Source of the DNA: Pseudomonas japonica
GTDB lineage: Bacteria > Pseudomonadota > Gammaproteobacteria > Pseudomonadales > Pseudomonadaceae
Direction of reading: 5' to 3'
Assembly: GCF_013522925.1 (NCBI RefSeq)
Contig: NZ_JAAMQU010000005.1
Location: forward strand, 310,001 to 374,000
DNA: 64,000 nt
Part shown: in pieces, positions 52,517 through 61,015 of the stretch
Numbering within the stretch: position 1 is the first letter of the stretch
Layout: each line of letters opens with the position of its first letter
Position numbers and translations under genes: made by a program
The notes under the pieces: generated by a model
Database searches by the model: none
The model's input: only the letters and a program-made list of their open reading frames with translations
Told to the model about the DNA's origin: nothing

Positions 52517-53527
52517 ATGCCCCCTCGCTACCTTGCCGCCCTGCTGTGCATGGCCTGCGTTTTAACCGCGCCTGCGAAGGCTGACGACGCCCTCCAGGTG
52601 GTGCCGATAAGCCCCGGATATGCCTTGGCCGCGTTCGCCAACCAATCGGTGACGGCGGCCGAGCAGGCACCCGAGGTGGAACAGGCGGTGATTATCCTGC
52701 ATGGGGTTCGGCGCAATCCGCAGGATTACTTCCATATTGGCCAGCAGATACTGGCCGCCGAGCACTGGACTGATGCCCAAACGCTGCTATTGGCGCCAGG
52801 GTTCTTCACCGCTCGGGATAACCCGAACGCTGCCGACGTTCCGTTGTGGGATCGGCGATGGATGCAAGGCAGCCCGTCGGTACAGGGCCAGGCTGGTATT
52901 ACCCCGGTGCAGGCCCTGGACGACCTGCTGGCGTGGTTGGGCAATGGTGAACGCTATCCTCGGCTCAAGCGCATCCTGCTGATCGGCCATTCGGCGGGCG
53001 GCCAGTTGCTGCAGCGTTATGCCGTATTCGGGAATGCCGAGCAGCGCCTTTCCTCCCGAGAGGTTGAGGTGCACTACGTGATCTCCAGCCCGTCGAGCTA
53101 CCTCTACTTCGATGACCGCCGCCCTTCGGGAGCTGGCTTCGATGAAGCCGCAGTCGCTCATTGCCCTGAGGTAAACCATTACCGCTATGGCCTTGAGGGC
53201 GTGCCAGGCTATCTGGCAGCCCAGCCCATAGCGGCGCATGCGCTGTTCGAGCGCTACGCGAAGCAGCACATCACGTATCTGGTAGGCGCGGCGGACAACG
53301 ATCCGGGGCACCGGTTGCTGGACAAAACCTGCGCAGCCGAAGCGCAAGGCAGCTCGCGCCTGGACCGCCAACGGCATTTCCTTGCCTATGAACGGCTGCT
53401 TGGCCAGCAATGGCATGCCTCTGTTGCACACGCGCAGGCCGAGGTGCCGGGGGTGGGCCATAACGCCGAAGGCCTCTACGCCTCGCCGGTAACGCTCAAA
53501 TTGCTGGCCAATGGCAGCAGCCACTGA
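52517..53527 (+). CDS. secreted alpha/beta hydrolase-like protein
   Basis: 336-residue protein with a signal peptide (RYLAALLCMACVLTAPAKA), so probably periplasmic. Nucleophile motif LLIGHSAGGQLLQRYA; oxyanion region VIILHGVRRNPQDYF. A late GVGHNAEGLY supplies the likely catalytic His and a DNDPG stretch a possible Asp. GGAG lies seven bases before ATG 52517; an earlier in-frame ATG (52487) would mask the signal. Found 54 bp after tauD; no substrate is suggested. Confidence 0.8.
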   Translation: MPPRYLAALLCMACVLTAPAKADDALQVVPISPGYALAAFANQSVTAAEQAPEVEQAVIILHGVRRNPQDYFHIGQQILAAEHWTDAQTLLLAPGFFTARDNPNAADVPLWDRRWMQGSPSVQGQAGITPVQALDDLLAWLGNGERYPRLKRILLIGHSAGGQLLQRYAVFGNAEQRLSSREVEVHYVISSPSSYLYFDDRRPSGAGFDEAAVAHCPEVNHYRYGLEGVPGYLAAQPIAAHALFERYAKQHITYLVGAADNDPGHRLLDKTCAAEAQGSSRLDRQRHFLAYERLLGQQWHASVAHAQAEVPGVGHNAEGLYASPVTLKLLANGSSH

Positions 53528-53600
53528 TTTTCATCCACCGTGGGGGCGCGCTGGGCTATGGTTGCTTGCCTGGATTTCTTATTTTTCGAAGGAGCGTGTG

Positions 53601-54341
53601 ATGGTCAAGCCTGGTCAAAAAGTTGCCCTCGTCACCGGGGCGTCCCGCGGAATAGGCGCCGCGCTGGCACTGCGCCTGGTGGATGAGGGCTATGCCGTCG
53701 CTATCAACTATGCCCGCAGCGCAGCAGAAGCCGAGGCACTGGTAAAGCGGATTACCGACGAGGGCGGCCGGGCCGTTGCCATTCAAGCAGACGTGTCGAA
53801 GAGCGAAGACGTGCGACGCCTGTTCGACGAAACCGAGAACCAACTCGGCAAGCTGGACGTGCTGGTGAACAACGCTGGCGTGCTGAAAATGGTTTCGTTG
53901 GCTGACAGCACCGATGAGCTTTACGAAAACACGTTCAACATCAACACCCGCGGTACGTTCAATACCCTGCGCGAGGCCGCGCGCCGCATGAACGACGGCG
54001 GCCGTATCGTGAATTTCTCCAGCAGCACCGTGGGCATGAACCTGCCCAACTACTCGATCTATATCGCCAGCAAGGCGGCGGTGGAATCCTTCACCAAGGT
54101 ATTCGCCCAGGAACTGCGCGGCCGCCAGATCACTGTAAACGCTGTGGCGCCAGGGCCGGTCGCGACCGAGCTGTTCTTCGAAGGCAAAAGCGACGAGCAG
54201 GTACAGGCCCTGGCCAAGCGCCCGCCTCTGGAACGCCTGGGCGAGCCCGACGACATCGTTAGCGTGGTCGCCTTCCTGGTGGGGCCGGAAGGCGGCTGGA
54301 TCAACGGGCAAGTGCTTCGGGCGAACGGCGGCATCGTTTAA
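53601..54341 (+). CDS. short-chain dehydrogenase/reductase
   Basis: 246-residue classical SDR. Cofactor motif TGASRGIGAALAL, NNAG motif VLVNNAGVL, catalytic Ser in NFSSSTVGM and YIASK for Tyr/Lys. An Asn at INYARS in place of an acidic residue after strand 2, near Arg, suggests NADP(H) preference. GAAGGAG precedes ATG 53601. Related to FabG-like and glucose dehydrogenase-like enzymes; substrate unknown. Convergent with betT. Confidence 0.88.
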   Translation: MVKPGQKVALVTGASRGIGAALALRLVDEGYAVAINYARSAAEAEALVKRITDEGGRAVAIQADVSKSEDVRRLFDETENQLGKLDVLVNNAGVLKMVSLADSTDELYENTFNINTRGTFNTLREAARRMNDGGRIVNFSSSTVGMNLPNYSIYIASKAAVESFTKVFAQELRGRQITVNAVAPGPVATELFFEGKSDEQVQALAKRPPLERLGEPDDIVSVVAFLVGPEGGWINGQVLRANGGIV

Positions 54342-54356
54342 ACGCCGCCCATTCAC

Positions 54357-56348
54357 TTACCGCACCAGGTGCAGGAACTGCATGTGCCGCTCATACTGGT
54401 CGAGCATGTCGGTGATGATCTGGTCCTTGTGGTAGCCCACCAGGTCGTAATCCTGGCTACCCTCGGCCAGATGCACTTCGGCGCGGTAATAGCGGCGGTT
54501 CTTCAGCTCCCGGTTGCCCATGCTGCCCCGGGCGAACGAAGGGGTGAAATACCCGCGCATGCGCACCTGGTACACGAACGGGCGCTCCTCGCCGTGGGTC
54601 ACGATCAGGCTTTCGGCCCCATGGCCCGTGTCTTCTTCCACCCGTGCATTAAGGCCCTTGCCTACAAACTCGGCGCAAACGTCCTGCATGGCGGGGCGCA
54701 CCGAACCTTCCATGAAACGGTATACCTCGTCGCGCGACGGGAAGTGCACCGCCTGGCTCAGGCGCTGGCGCCAGCCGCCACGGCCGCGGGCACGCCCGGC
54801 CAATGTGGTGGGGGCCAGCGAGTAAAGTTGAGCGATCTGCCGCTGGGACTCCATGTAGAACGCCTTGTGCAGGCCCCACATCATCAGCAGGAGGATCAAC
54901 GAAAACGGCAGCGACGTCAGTACCACCGCCGACTTCAGCGAATCGATGCTGCCAGCGAACAGCAGGCCACCCGTCACCAGCGCCGTGGCACTGCCCCAGA
55001 ACACCCGCAGCCACTTGGGCCCGTCTTCATCCGGGCTACCGCCCTTGGCCGACAGGGTGGACAGCACCACGGTGCCTGAATCCGCCGAAGTGACGAAGAA
55101 CACGAAGCTTACGAATACCGTTACCCCGATAACCGTGCGGCTCCAGGGGTATTGCTGCAACATCAGGTAAAGGGTGCGGGAGGGGTCGGCGACCGCTGAA
55201 CCTGCCAGGTCCAGTACGCCGTGCAGTTGAAGGTCCAGCGCACTGTTGGCGAAGATGGACATCCACGCCAAGGTGAAGCCCAGCGGGATGAACAGCACCC
55301 CGAATACGAACTCGCGGATGGTTCGGCCACGGGAAATACGCGCGATGAACAGGCCTACGAACGGGGCCCACGCAATCCACCACGCCCAGTAGAAGACCGT
55401 CCAGTCGCCCAGCCAGCCGCCGGCGTCACCGTAGGCATAGAGGTCAAAGCTTTTGGCAGGCAGTACCGACAGGTAGTCGCCAATGTTCTGCACCAGGGTG
55501 TTCAGCAAGTGCTGGGTAGGCCCGGCGAAGAGCACGAACAGCAACAGGCCGCAGGCGAGCAGCATGTTCAGGTCGGACATCAGGCGCACACCCTTGTCCA
55601 CGCCCGACACGGCTACCAGGATCGCCGCACCCATCATCAGCGCAATCAACCCCAGCTGTACCCATTGGCTATGGGGCACCCCAAACAGCTGATCCAGCCC
55701 GGCATTGAGGTGCAGTACCCCAAAGCCCATGTCCGCGCCCAGGCCGAACACCGTCGCGATGATGCCGAAACCATCCACCGCATAGCCGATCGGGCCATTG
55801 ATGCGCTTGCCAATCAACGGATACAACGCAGAGCGCAGTGCAAGCGGCAGGTTGTGTCGATAGGCGAAATACCCCAGCGCCATGCCCACGAACGCAAACC
55901 CGCCCCAGCCATGCAGGCCCCAGTGCAGGAACAGTAGCTGCATGGCCTGGCGCCCGGCGGCTGCGGTACCCCCTTCGCCCACAGGTGGCTGGGAAAAGTG
56001 GGTAAGGGGCTCGGATACGCAAAAGAAGAACAGCGTGATGCTGATACCGGCGGCGAACAGCATGCCGGCCCAGGACAAATAGCTGAATTCTGGCTCGTCG
56101 TGGTCAGCGCCCAGCTTGATCCGCCCGTACCCCGACAAGGCAGTGACCACCACGAACACCAGGTAGAGGGTCATGGCCAGCAGGTAATACCAGCCAACGG
56201 TATTGGCGGCCCAGCTCTGCGCGGCGAGCAACCAGGCCCCGGCCTGGGCAGGGAAGGCCAGCACAACGGCAGCGAAGAGAAGGATGGCACCCGCGGCAAA
56301 AGCGAATACTGGCGGGTTCATACGAACAGGTGCGGAAAGACTGCTCAC
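54357..56348 (-). CDS. betT: choline transporter BetT (BCCT family)
   Basis: 663-residue BCCT symporter with 12 helices and a ~150-residue C-terminal cytoplasmic tail, typical of the long BetT type whose tail senses osmotic stress. The substrate-cage region reads WTVFYWAWWIAWAPFVGLFIARISRGRTIREFVFG, with the aromatic-rich WAWWIAW of the family. A GTG at 56348 is the start, behind CGGAGG. A 42-bp palindrome lies 35 bp upstream, probably the operator of a TetR repressor such as BetI; no betI gene is in the window. Confidence 0.93.
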   Translation of the reverse strand: MSSLSAPVRMNPPVFAFAAGAILLFAAVVLAFPAQAGAWLLAAQSWAANTVGWYYLLAMTLYLVFVVVTALSGYGRIKLGADHDEPEFSYLSWAGMLFAAGISITLFFFCVSEPLTHFSQPPVGEGGTAAAGRQAMQLLFLHWGLHGWGGFAFVGMALGYFAYRHNLPLALRSALYPLIGKRINGPIGYAVDGFGIIATVFGLGADMGFGVLHLNAGLDQLFGVPHSQWVQLGLIALMMGAAILVAVSGVDKGVRLMSDLNMLLACGLLLFVLFAGPTQHLLNTLVQNIGDYLSVLPAKSFDLYAYGDAGGWLGDWTVFYWAWWIAWAPFVGLFIARISRGRTIREFVFGVLFIPLGFTLAWMSIFANSALDLQLHGVLDLAGSAVADPSRTLYLMLQQYPWSRTVIGVTVFVSFVFFVTSADSGTVVLSTLSAKGGSPDEDGPKWLRVFWGSATALVTGGLLFAGSIDSLKSAVVLTSLPFSLILLLMMWGLHKAFYMESQRQIAQLYSLAPTTLAGRARGRGGWRQRLSQAVHFPSRDEVYRFMEGSVRPAMQDVCAEFVGKGLNARVEEDTGHGAESLIVTHGEERPFVYQVRMRGYFTPSFARGSMGNRELKNRRYYRAEVHLAEGSQDYDLVGYHKDQIITDMLDQYERHMQFLHLVR

Positions 56349-56382
56349 GGACAGGTCGGGCCTCCGGATGAACGCAGCATGC

Positions 56383-56424
56383 GAACATGTTTAAGTTGAA
56401 CGAGCGTTCAATTTAAACATGTTT
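56383..56424. promoter_or_regulatory. 42-bp palindromic operator upstream of betT
   Basis: A perfect 16-bp core TTGAACGAGCGTTCAA (56396-56411) is flanked by perfect 11-bp arms AACATGTTTAA (56384-56394) and TTAAACATGTT (56413-56423), with one mismatch pair between. The TTGAACG-N2-CGTTCAA core looks like TetR-family sites; BetI is the natural candidate. It lies between the betT start and the epsC end. Confidence 0.7.
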
Positions 56425-56442
56425 ATCCGTTGAGGCCAAACC

Positions 56443-56467
56443 GCCACGGCCGACCGGTGCCCGTGGC
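56443..56467 (-). terminator. Hairpin downstream of epsC
   Basis: GCCACGG (56443-56449) and CCGTGGC (56461-56467) pair perfectly over an 11-base loop, 10 bases after the epsC stop. It is followed by GGTTTGG, a weak T-run on the minus strand. Confidence 0.45.
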
Positions 56468-56477
56468 GATACCCGAT

Positions 56478-57425
56478 TCAGCGCGTACTGCCTTCATCCT
56501 GCTGCAGGCTGGCCTGCGTGAGGTTGCTGCCTGGCGGCACGCTACGGGTGAGCCACACATTGCCCCCGATAGTCGAGCCTTTGCCGATGGTGATCCGCCC
56601 CAGGATGGTGGCCCCGGCATAGATGACCACGTCGTCTTCCACGATGGGGTGGCGCGGCAAGCCCTTCTGCAGGGTGCCGTCTTCCGCGGCCGGGAAACGT
56701 TTGGCACCCAATGTCACCGCCTGATAAATGCGCACCCGCTCGCCGATGATCGCGGTTTCGCCGATCACCACGCCCGTGCCATGGTCGATGAAGAAGCTTG
56801 GCCCGATCTGGGCGCCAGGGTGGATATCAATGCCTGTGGTGGAATGCGCCAGCTCCGAAGCGATACGGGCAAGCAGTGGCAGCCCTGCCTGATACAGGTG
56901 GTGGGCCAGGCGGTGGTGAATGACTGCCAGCACGCCGGGGTAGCACAGCAACACTTCATCCACGCTGCGCGCCGCAGGGTCGCCCTGGTAGGCGGCCAGT
57001 ACGTCGGTATCGAGCAGTTGCCGAATGCCTGGCAAGGCGGCGGCAAAGCCCTGCGTGAGGCGCAAAGCGGTGGCGTCCAGTGCCTCGGTATTGCACGGGC
57101 CATGGCGCCCGGCATAGCGAAGCTCCAGGCGCGCCTGGGTCAGCAGCCCATTGAGTGCGGCATCCAGCGTGTGCCCCACGTAGAAGTCTTCACTTTCTTC
57201 GCGCAGGTCCACCGGCCCCAGGCGCATCGGGAACAGTGCGCCGCACAGCAGCTCGAGAATGGTTGCCATGGCTTCCCGCGAAGGCAGCTCGCGCCCGCCG
57301 GTGGAACCGCAGCTGCGGCCGTTCTGCCGGCGCCATTGCTCACGCGCGGCACGCAGCTCACCGACAATGCTTTTCAGTTGCCAGTGGCCGCCGTTCTGGC
57401 CCCACCCTTGCCCATTTTCGCTCAC
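56478..57425 (-). CDS. epsC: serine O-acetyltransferase (EpsC/CysE-type)
   Basis: 315-residue enzyme making O-acetylserine, the carbon skeleton for cysteine, from serine and acetyl-CoA. N-terminal helical SAT domain (about 1-190), then the left-handed beta-helix with TTGIDIHPGAQIGPSFFIDHGTGVVIGETAIIGERVRIYQAVTLGA and IYAGATILGRITIGKGSTIGGNVWLTRSVPPGS; the catalytic His is in FIDHGTG. Longer than CysE (273 in E. coli) because of the N-terminal region, as in the EpsC group. The shared AAACGGTTATTT motif lies 90-101 bp upstream. Divergent from dcyD. Confidence 0.93.
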   Translation of the reverse strand: MSENGQGWGQNGGHWQLKSIVGELRAAREQWRRQNGRSCGSTGGRELPSREAMATILELLCGALFPMRLGPVDLREESEDFYVGHTLDAALNGLLTQARLELRYAGRHGPCNTEALDATALRLTQGFAAALPGIRQLLDTDVLAAYQGDPAARSVDEVLLCYPGVLAVIHHRLAHHLYQAGLPLLARIASELAHSTTGIDIHPGAQIGPSFFIDHGTGVVIGETAIIGERVRIYQAVTLGAKRFPAAEDGTLQKGLPRHPIVEDDVVIYAGATILGRITIGKGSTIGGNVWLTRSVPPGSNLTQASLQQDEGSTR

Positions 57426-57514
57426 GGTCGCTTCTCCTGCGGTTAAGGGCGGTGCATACGGCTCGGGTATGCGCCGCTCCGGCGCCTACTGTACGGGAAA
57501 TCCGACGTATCAAA

Positions 57515-57526
57515 AAATAACCGTTT
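57515..57526 (-). promoter_or_regulatory. Shared motif AAACGGTTATTT upstream of epsC
   Basis: Reads AAACGGTTATTT toward epsC, 90-101 bp before its ATG. The same 12-mer occurs at 60908-60919 before metQ, and its core before lsfA. Function unknown; may be part of a CysB-type site. Confidence 0.45.
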
Positions 57527-57588
57527 TTGCACGCTACCCTGCGGTCAGGAATATGTAACAACCTCGCTAAAGTGGGGTCGAGAACGTA

Positions 57589-57617
57589 TTGCCTGGGCGT
57601 GGTGCCATGCCTATAGT
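57589..57617 (+). promoter_or_regulatory. sigma-70-type promoter of dcyD
   Basis: TTGCCT (57589-57594) and TATAGT (57612-57617) are separated by 17 bases, close to consensus. A transcript would start about 25 bases before the dcyD ATG. Confidence 0.65.
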
Positions 57618-57645
57618 CGCGGTTCGTCCACTTATCGGATACTTC

Positions 57646-58644
57646 ATGATCACCGAGCAGCTTTCCCGTTTCGCCCGCCTGGACCTGATGCCTGCCGCTA
57701 CGCCGCTGGAAAAGCTCAACCGGCTTTCCACCTGGCTGGGCCGTGACGTCTACATCAAGCGCGACGACCTTACGCCACTGGCGTTGGGCGGCAACAAGCT
57801 GCGCAAGCTGGAGTATCTCGCGGCCGACGCCCTCGCGCAGGGCGCCGATACCCTGGTAACCGCCGGGGCGATCCAGAGCAACCATGTTCGGCAAACCGCC
57901 GCCCTCGCTGCCCGCCTGGGGCTGGCCTGCTTCGCCCTGCTGGAAAACCCCACCGGCACCACCCAGGCCGATTACCTGCATAACGGCAACCGCCTGCTGC
58001 TGGACCTGTTCGACGCCCGGGTCGAGCTTGTGGATAACCTCGATAATGCTCAGGCTTCGCTCGAAGCATTGGCGGCGCGCCTGCGTACCGCTGGCAAGCA
58101 GCCCTATATCGTGCCCATCGGCGGCTCCAGCCCAGTGGGCACGCTCGGTTACGTGCGCGCCGGGCTTGAGCTTGCCGAGCAGATCACCGCCAGCGGTGTT
58201 GAATTTTCCGCCGTGGTGCTGGCCAGTGGCAGTGCCGGGACCCATGCCGGCCTTGCCCTGGCCCTGAGTGAACAGCTCCCGCATTTGCCGGTGATTGGTG
58301 TGACGGTTTCGCGCGATGAAGACCAGCAGCGGCCCAAGGTCCGCCAATTGGTCGAGGCCACCGCCGAGCTGCTGGGTGTGCCGCTGCCAGCGGACTTCAA
58401 GGTTCACCTCTGGGACGAATACTATGGCCCTCGCTACGGCGAGCCGAACGCGGGCGGGCTGGCCGCGATCAAGCTGCTGGCGGGCCAGGAAGGCATCCTG
58501 CTCGATCCCGTGTACACCGCCAAGGCCATGGCAGGCCTGCTTGATGGCGTAGGCCGCCAGCGCTTCGACGACGGCCCGATCTTGTTCCTGCACACCGGCG
58601 GCGCTCCCGCGCTTTTTGCCTACACCGATGCCTGGTCAGCCTGA
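57646..58644 (+). CDS. dcyD: D-cysteine desulfhydrase
   Basis: 332-residue PLP enzyme of the ACC-deaminase/D-cysteine desulfhydrase group that splits D-cysteine into pyruvate, ammonia and sulfide. The PLP lysine is in [32 protein letters not shown] and [15 protein letters not shown] follow, the latter binding the PLP phosphate. ATG 57646 gives the conserved start [24 protein letters not shown]; ribosome site weak. It is transcribed with the cystine transporter that follows, so imported sulfur amino acids can be used directly. D-cysteine versus related substrates is inferred. Confidence 0.93.
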   Translation: MITEQLSRFARLDLMPAATPLEKLNRLSTWLGRDVYIKRDDLTPLALGGNKLRKLEYLAADALAQGADTLVTAGAIQSNHVRQTAALAARLGLACFALLENPTGTTQADYLHNGNRLLLDLFDARVELVDNLDNAQASLEALAARLRTAGKQPYIVPIGGSSPVGTLGYVRAGLELAEQITASGVEFSAVVLASGSAGTHAGLALALSEQLPHLPVIGVTVSRDEDQQRPKVRQLVEATAELLGVPLPADFKVHLWDEYYGPRYGEPNAGGLAAIKLLAGQEGILLDPVYTAKAMAGLLDGVGRQRFDDGPILFLHTGGAPALFAYTDAWSA

Positions 58645-58672
58645 CCCCTCCTCTTACAAAAAGGATATTTCC

Positions 58673-59464
58673 ATGCGCTTGAACGCACTGCGTCGCCAGT
58701 TCGCCCTCACTGCCCTGGTGTTTGCCACCGCCTTCGGGGCTCAGGCCCAGGCTGGCGAGCAACTCCAGCAAATCAAGGACCACGGTGCGATCAAGGTAGG
58801 CCTCGAAGGCACCTATCCGCCGTTCAGCTTTGTGGACGAAAGCGGCAAATTGACTGGCTTCGAAGTGGAACTGGCGCAGGCACTGGCCAAGGAACTGGGC
58901 GTAAAGGCAGACGTTCAGCCCACCAAATGGGACGGTATCCTCGCCGCCCTGGAATCCAAGCGGCTGGATGTGGTGATCAACCAGGTGACCATCTCCGATG
59001 AGCGCAAGAAAAAATACGACTTCTCGGTCCCCTACACCGTGTCCGGCATTCAGGCCCTGACCCGTAAGGCAGACGCAAGCTCGATCAGCAAAGCGGCGGA
59101 CCTGGCCGGCAAGAAGGTGGGCGTAGGCTTGGGCACCAACTACGAGCAGTGGCTCAAGCAGAACGTACCGCAGGCGGACGTGCGCACATACGAAGACGAC
59201 CCAACCAAGTTCCAGGACCTGATGAACAAACGCATCGACGCGATTCTGGTGGACCGCCTGGCCGCGCTGGATACCGTGAAAAAAACCGGTGACCGCCTGG
59301 CCGTGGCTGGCGATGCCTTCTCACGGCAGGAAGCCGGCATTGCCCTGCGCAAGGGTGAGCCCGAGCTGCTCAAGGCGGTGGACGATGCGTTGGCCAAACT
59401 GCGCAAGGACGGCACCCTTGCCCAGCTGTCGCAGAAGTGGTTCGGCGCTGATGTAACGCAATGA
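58673..59464 (+). CDS. tcyJ: cystine ABC transporter substrate-binding protein (FliY/TcyJ)
   Basis: 263-residue polar amino acid binding protein: signal peptide (NALRRQFALTALVFATAFGAQAQA), then GAIKVGLEGTYPPFSFVDESGKLTGFEVELAQALAKELGVKADVQPTKWDGILAALESKRLDVVINQVTISDERKKKYDFSVPYT. Cystine specificity is inferred from DcyD-FliY-YecS-YecC order and similarity. AAGGA precedes ATG 58673. Its stop overlaps the permease start by ATGA. Confidence 0.92.
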   Translation: MRLNALRRQFALTALVFATAFGAQAQAGEQLQQIKDHGAIKVGLEGTYPPFSFVDESGKLTGFEVELAQALAKELGVKADVQPTKWDGILAALESKRLDVVINQVTISDERKKKYDFSVPYTVSGIQALTRKADASSISKAADLAGKKVGVGLGTNYEQWLKQNVPQADVRTYEDDPTKFQDLMNKRIDAILVDRLAALDTVKKTGDRLAVAGDAFSRQEAGIALRKGEPELLKAVDDALAKLRKDGTLAQLSQKWFGADVTQ

Positions 59465-60129
59465 ATCAGGAAAGTTTGCGCGTTGCCCTGGAGTCACTAC
59501 CCTTCCTGCTCCAGGGCGCCTGGTTTACCGTGATTCTCAGCCTGGGCGGCATGTTCTTCGGCCTGCTGCTCGGCTTTGCGCTGGCACTGATGCGCCTGTC
59601 CCGGCTGGTGGCACTGCGCGCGGTGTCGCGGGTGTATGTGTCGTTCTTTCGGGGCACGCCGCTGCTGGTGCAGCTGTTCCTGATTTATTACGGCCTGCCT
59701 TCCATAGGGCTGGAACTGAGCCCGCTCACGGCGGCCTTGATCGGCTTCTCGTTGAACATGGCTGCCTATGCGTGTGAAATCCTGCGTTCGGCCATCAGTT
59801 CCATCGACCGTGGCCAATGGGAAGCGGCTGCCAGTATCGGCATGACCCGTGCGCAAACCCTGCGCCGCACCATCCTGCCCCAGGCCGCTCGCACGGCCCT
59901 GCCACCGCTGGGCAACAGCTTTATCTCGCTGGTAAAGGACACGGCCCTGGCCGCTACCATCCAGGTGCCGGAGCTGTTCCGCCAGGCGCAGCTGGTAACG
60001 GCGCGTACCTTTGAAATTTTCGCCATGTACCTTACGGCCGCGTTGATCTACTGGGTGCTGGCCAGCATCCTCGCGCACTTCCAGAACCGCCTGGAACAGC
60101 GTGCCAACCGCCACGACCTGGAGCGTTAA
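59461..60129 (+). CDS. tcyL: cystine ABC transporter permease (YecS/TcyL)
   Basis: 222-residue permease of the polar amino acid type. The EAA loop is WEAAASIGMTRAQTLRRTILPQAARTALPPLGNSFISLVKDTALAATIQVPEL. RGTPLLVQLFLIYYGLP is the family's conserved region. Overlaps the binding-protein gene by ATGA and is 3 bp before the ATPase gene. Confidence 0.94.
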   Translation: MNQESLRVALESLPFLLQGAWFTVILSLGGMFFGLLLGFALALMRLSRLVALRAVSRVYVSFFRGTPLLVQLFLIYYGLPSIGLELSPLTAALIGFSLNMAAYACEILRSAISSIDRGQWEAAASIGMTRAQTLRRTILPQAARTALPPLGNSFISLVKDTALAATIQVPELFRQAQLVTARTFEIFAMYLTAALIYWVLASILAHFQNRLEQRANRHDLER

Positions 60130-60132
60130 GCA

Positions 60133-60876
60133 ATGATTGTGGTGGAACACCTGACAAAGCGATTCGACGACACCACCGTGCTGGACGATGTGGACCTGAA
60201 GGTGAACGAAGGGGAAGTGGTGGCGATCATCGGGCCCAGTGGCTCGGGGAAAACCACCTTCCTGCGCTGCCTTAACCTGCTGGAAACACCCAGCGCCGGC
60301 CAGATACAGGTTGGCGCAGTGCACATCGATGCCGACCAGCCTATCGCCCGGCAGCAGGCGGCGGTTCGGCAACTGCGCCAGCAGGTAGGGTTCGTGTTCC
60401 AGAACTTCAACCTCTTCCCCCACCGCACCGCGTTGGAAAACGTGATCGAAGGGCCTGTGGTGGTTAAAAAGATGCCTCTGGACCAAGCCCAGGCCCTGGG
60501 TCGTTCACTGCTGGCCAAGGTAGGGCTGGCGGGCAAGGAAGACGCTTATCCGCGCAGGCTTTCCGGGGGCCAGCAGCAGCGCGTCGCCATTGCCAGGGCA
60601 TTGGCGATGGAGCCGCAGGTGATTCTGTTTGACGAGCCCACCTCGGCGCTGGACCCGGAACTGGTTGGCGAAGTGTTGGCAACCATTCGCGGGCTTGCCG
60701 AAGAAAAACGCACCATGGTGATCGTGACCCACGAAATGAGCTTTGCACGCGACGTGGCCAACCGGGTGGTTTTCTTCGACAAGGGCCGGATCGTTGAACA
60801 GGGCGATCCCAAGGCGTTGTTTGCCTCGCCTCAGCATGAGCGCACCCGGCAGTTTTTGGGGAAGTTTCTGGGGTAA
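60133..60876 (+). CDS. tcyN: cystine ABC transporter ATP-binding protein (YecC/TcyN)
   Basis: 247-residue ATPase. Walker [11 protein letters not shown]-loop FVFQNFNLFPHRTALENV, signature LSGGQQQRVAIARALAMEP, Walker B VILFDEPTSALDPELVGEVL, H-loop VTHEMSFARDVANRVVFFDKG. Close to polar amino acid ATPases such as ArtP/GlnQ; role from operon with dcyD-tcyJ-tcyL. Confidence 0.94.
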   Translation: MIVVEHLTKRFDDTTVLDDVDLKVNEGEVVAIIGPSGSGKTTFLRCLNLLETPSAGQIQVGAVHIDADQPIARQQAAVRQLRQQVGFVFQNFNLFPHRTALENVIEGPVVVKKMPLDQAQALGRSLLAKVGLAGKEDAYPRRLSGGQQQRVAIARALAMEPQVILFDEPTSALDPELVGEVLATIRGLAEEKRTMVIVTHEMSFARDVANRVVFFDKGRIVEQGDPKALFASPQHERTRQFLGKFLG

Positions 60877-60907
60877 AGCGCTGACATTCCGCTTCTAATC
60901 CAAGCAC

Positions 60908-60919
60908 AAACGGTTATTT
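60908..60919 (+). promoter_or_regulatory. Shared motif AAACGGTTATTT upstream of metQ
   Basis: Identical 12-mer to that before epsC, in the same orientation toward the gene and 97-108 bp before the metQ ATG. TATAAC at 60946-60951 is a possible -10 in the same region. Confidence 0.45.
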
Positions 60920-60949
60920 CAAATCGTCTTCAAGCTCCTTTAGGGTATA

Positions 60950-60973
60950 ACCACCGGACCACCGGACCACCAC
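60950..60973 (+). repeat. Three tandem 8-mers ACCACCGG upstream of metQ
   Basis: ACCACCGG occurs twice in tandem (60950-60965), followed by ACCACCAC. It forms a short slippage-prone tract between the putative promoter and the metQ ribosome site. Confidence 0.6.
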
Positions 60974-61015
60974 ATGCACTCCGCCTTTGTGCGGTATCTA
61001 TTTCGTGAGGACGGT

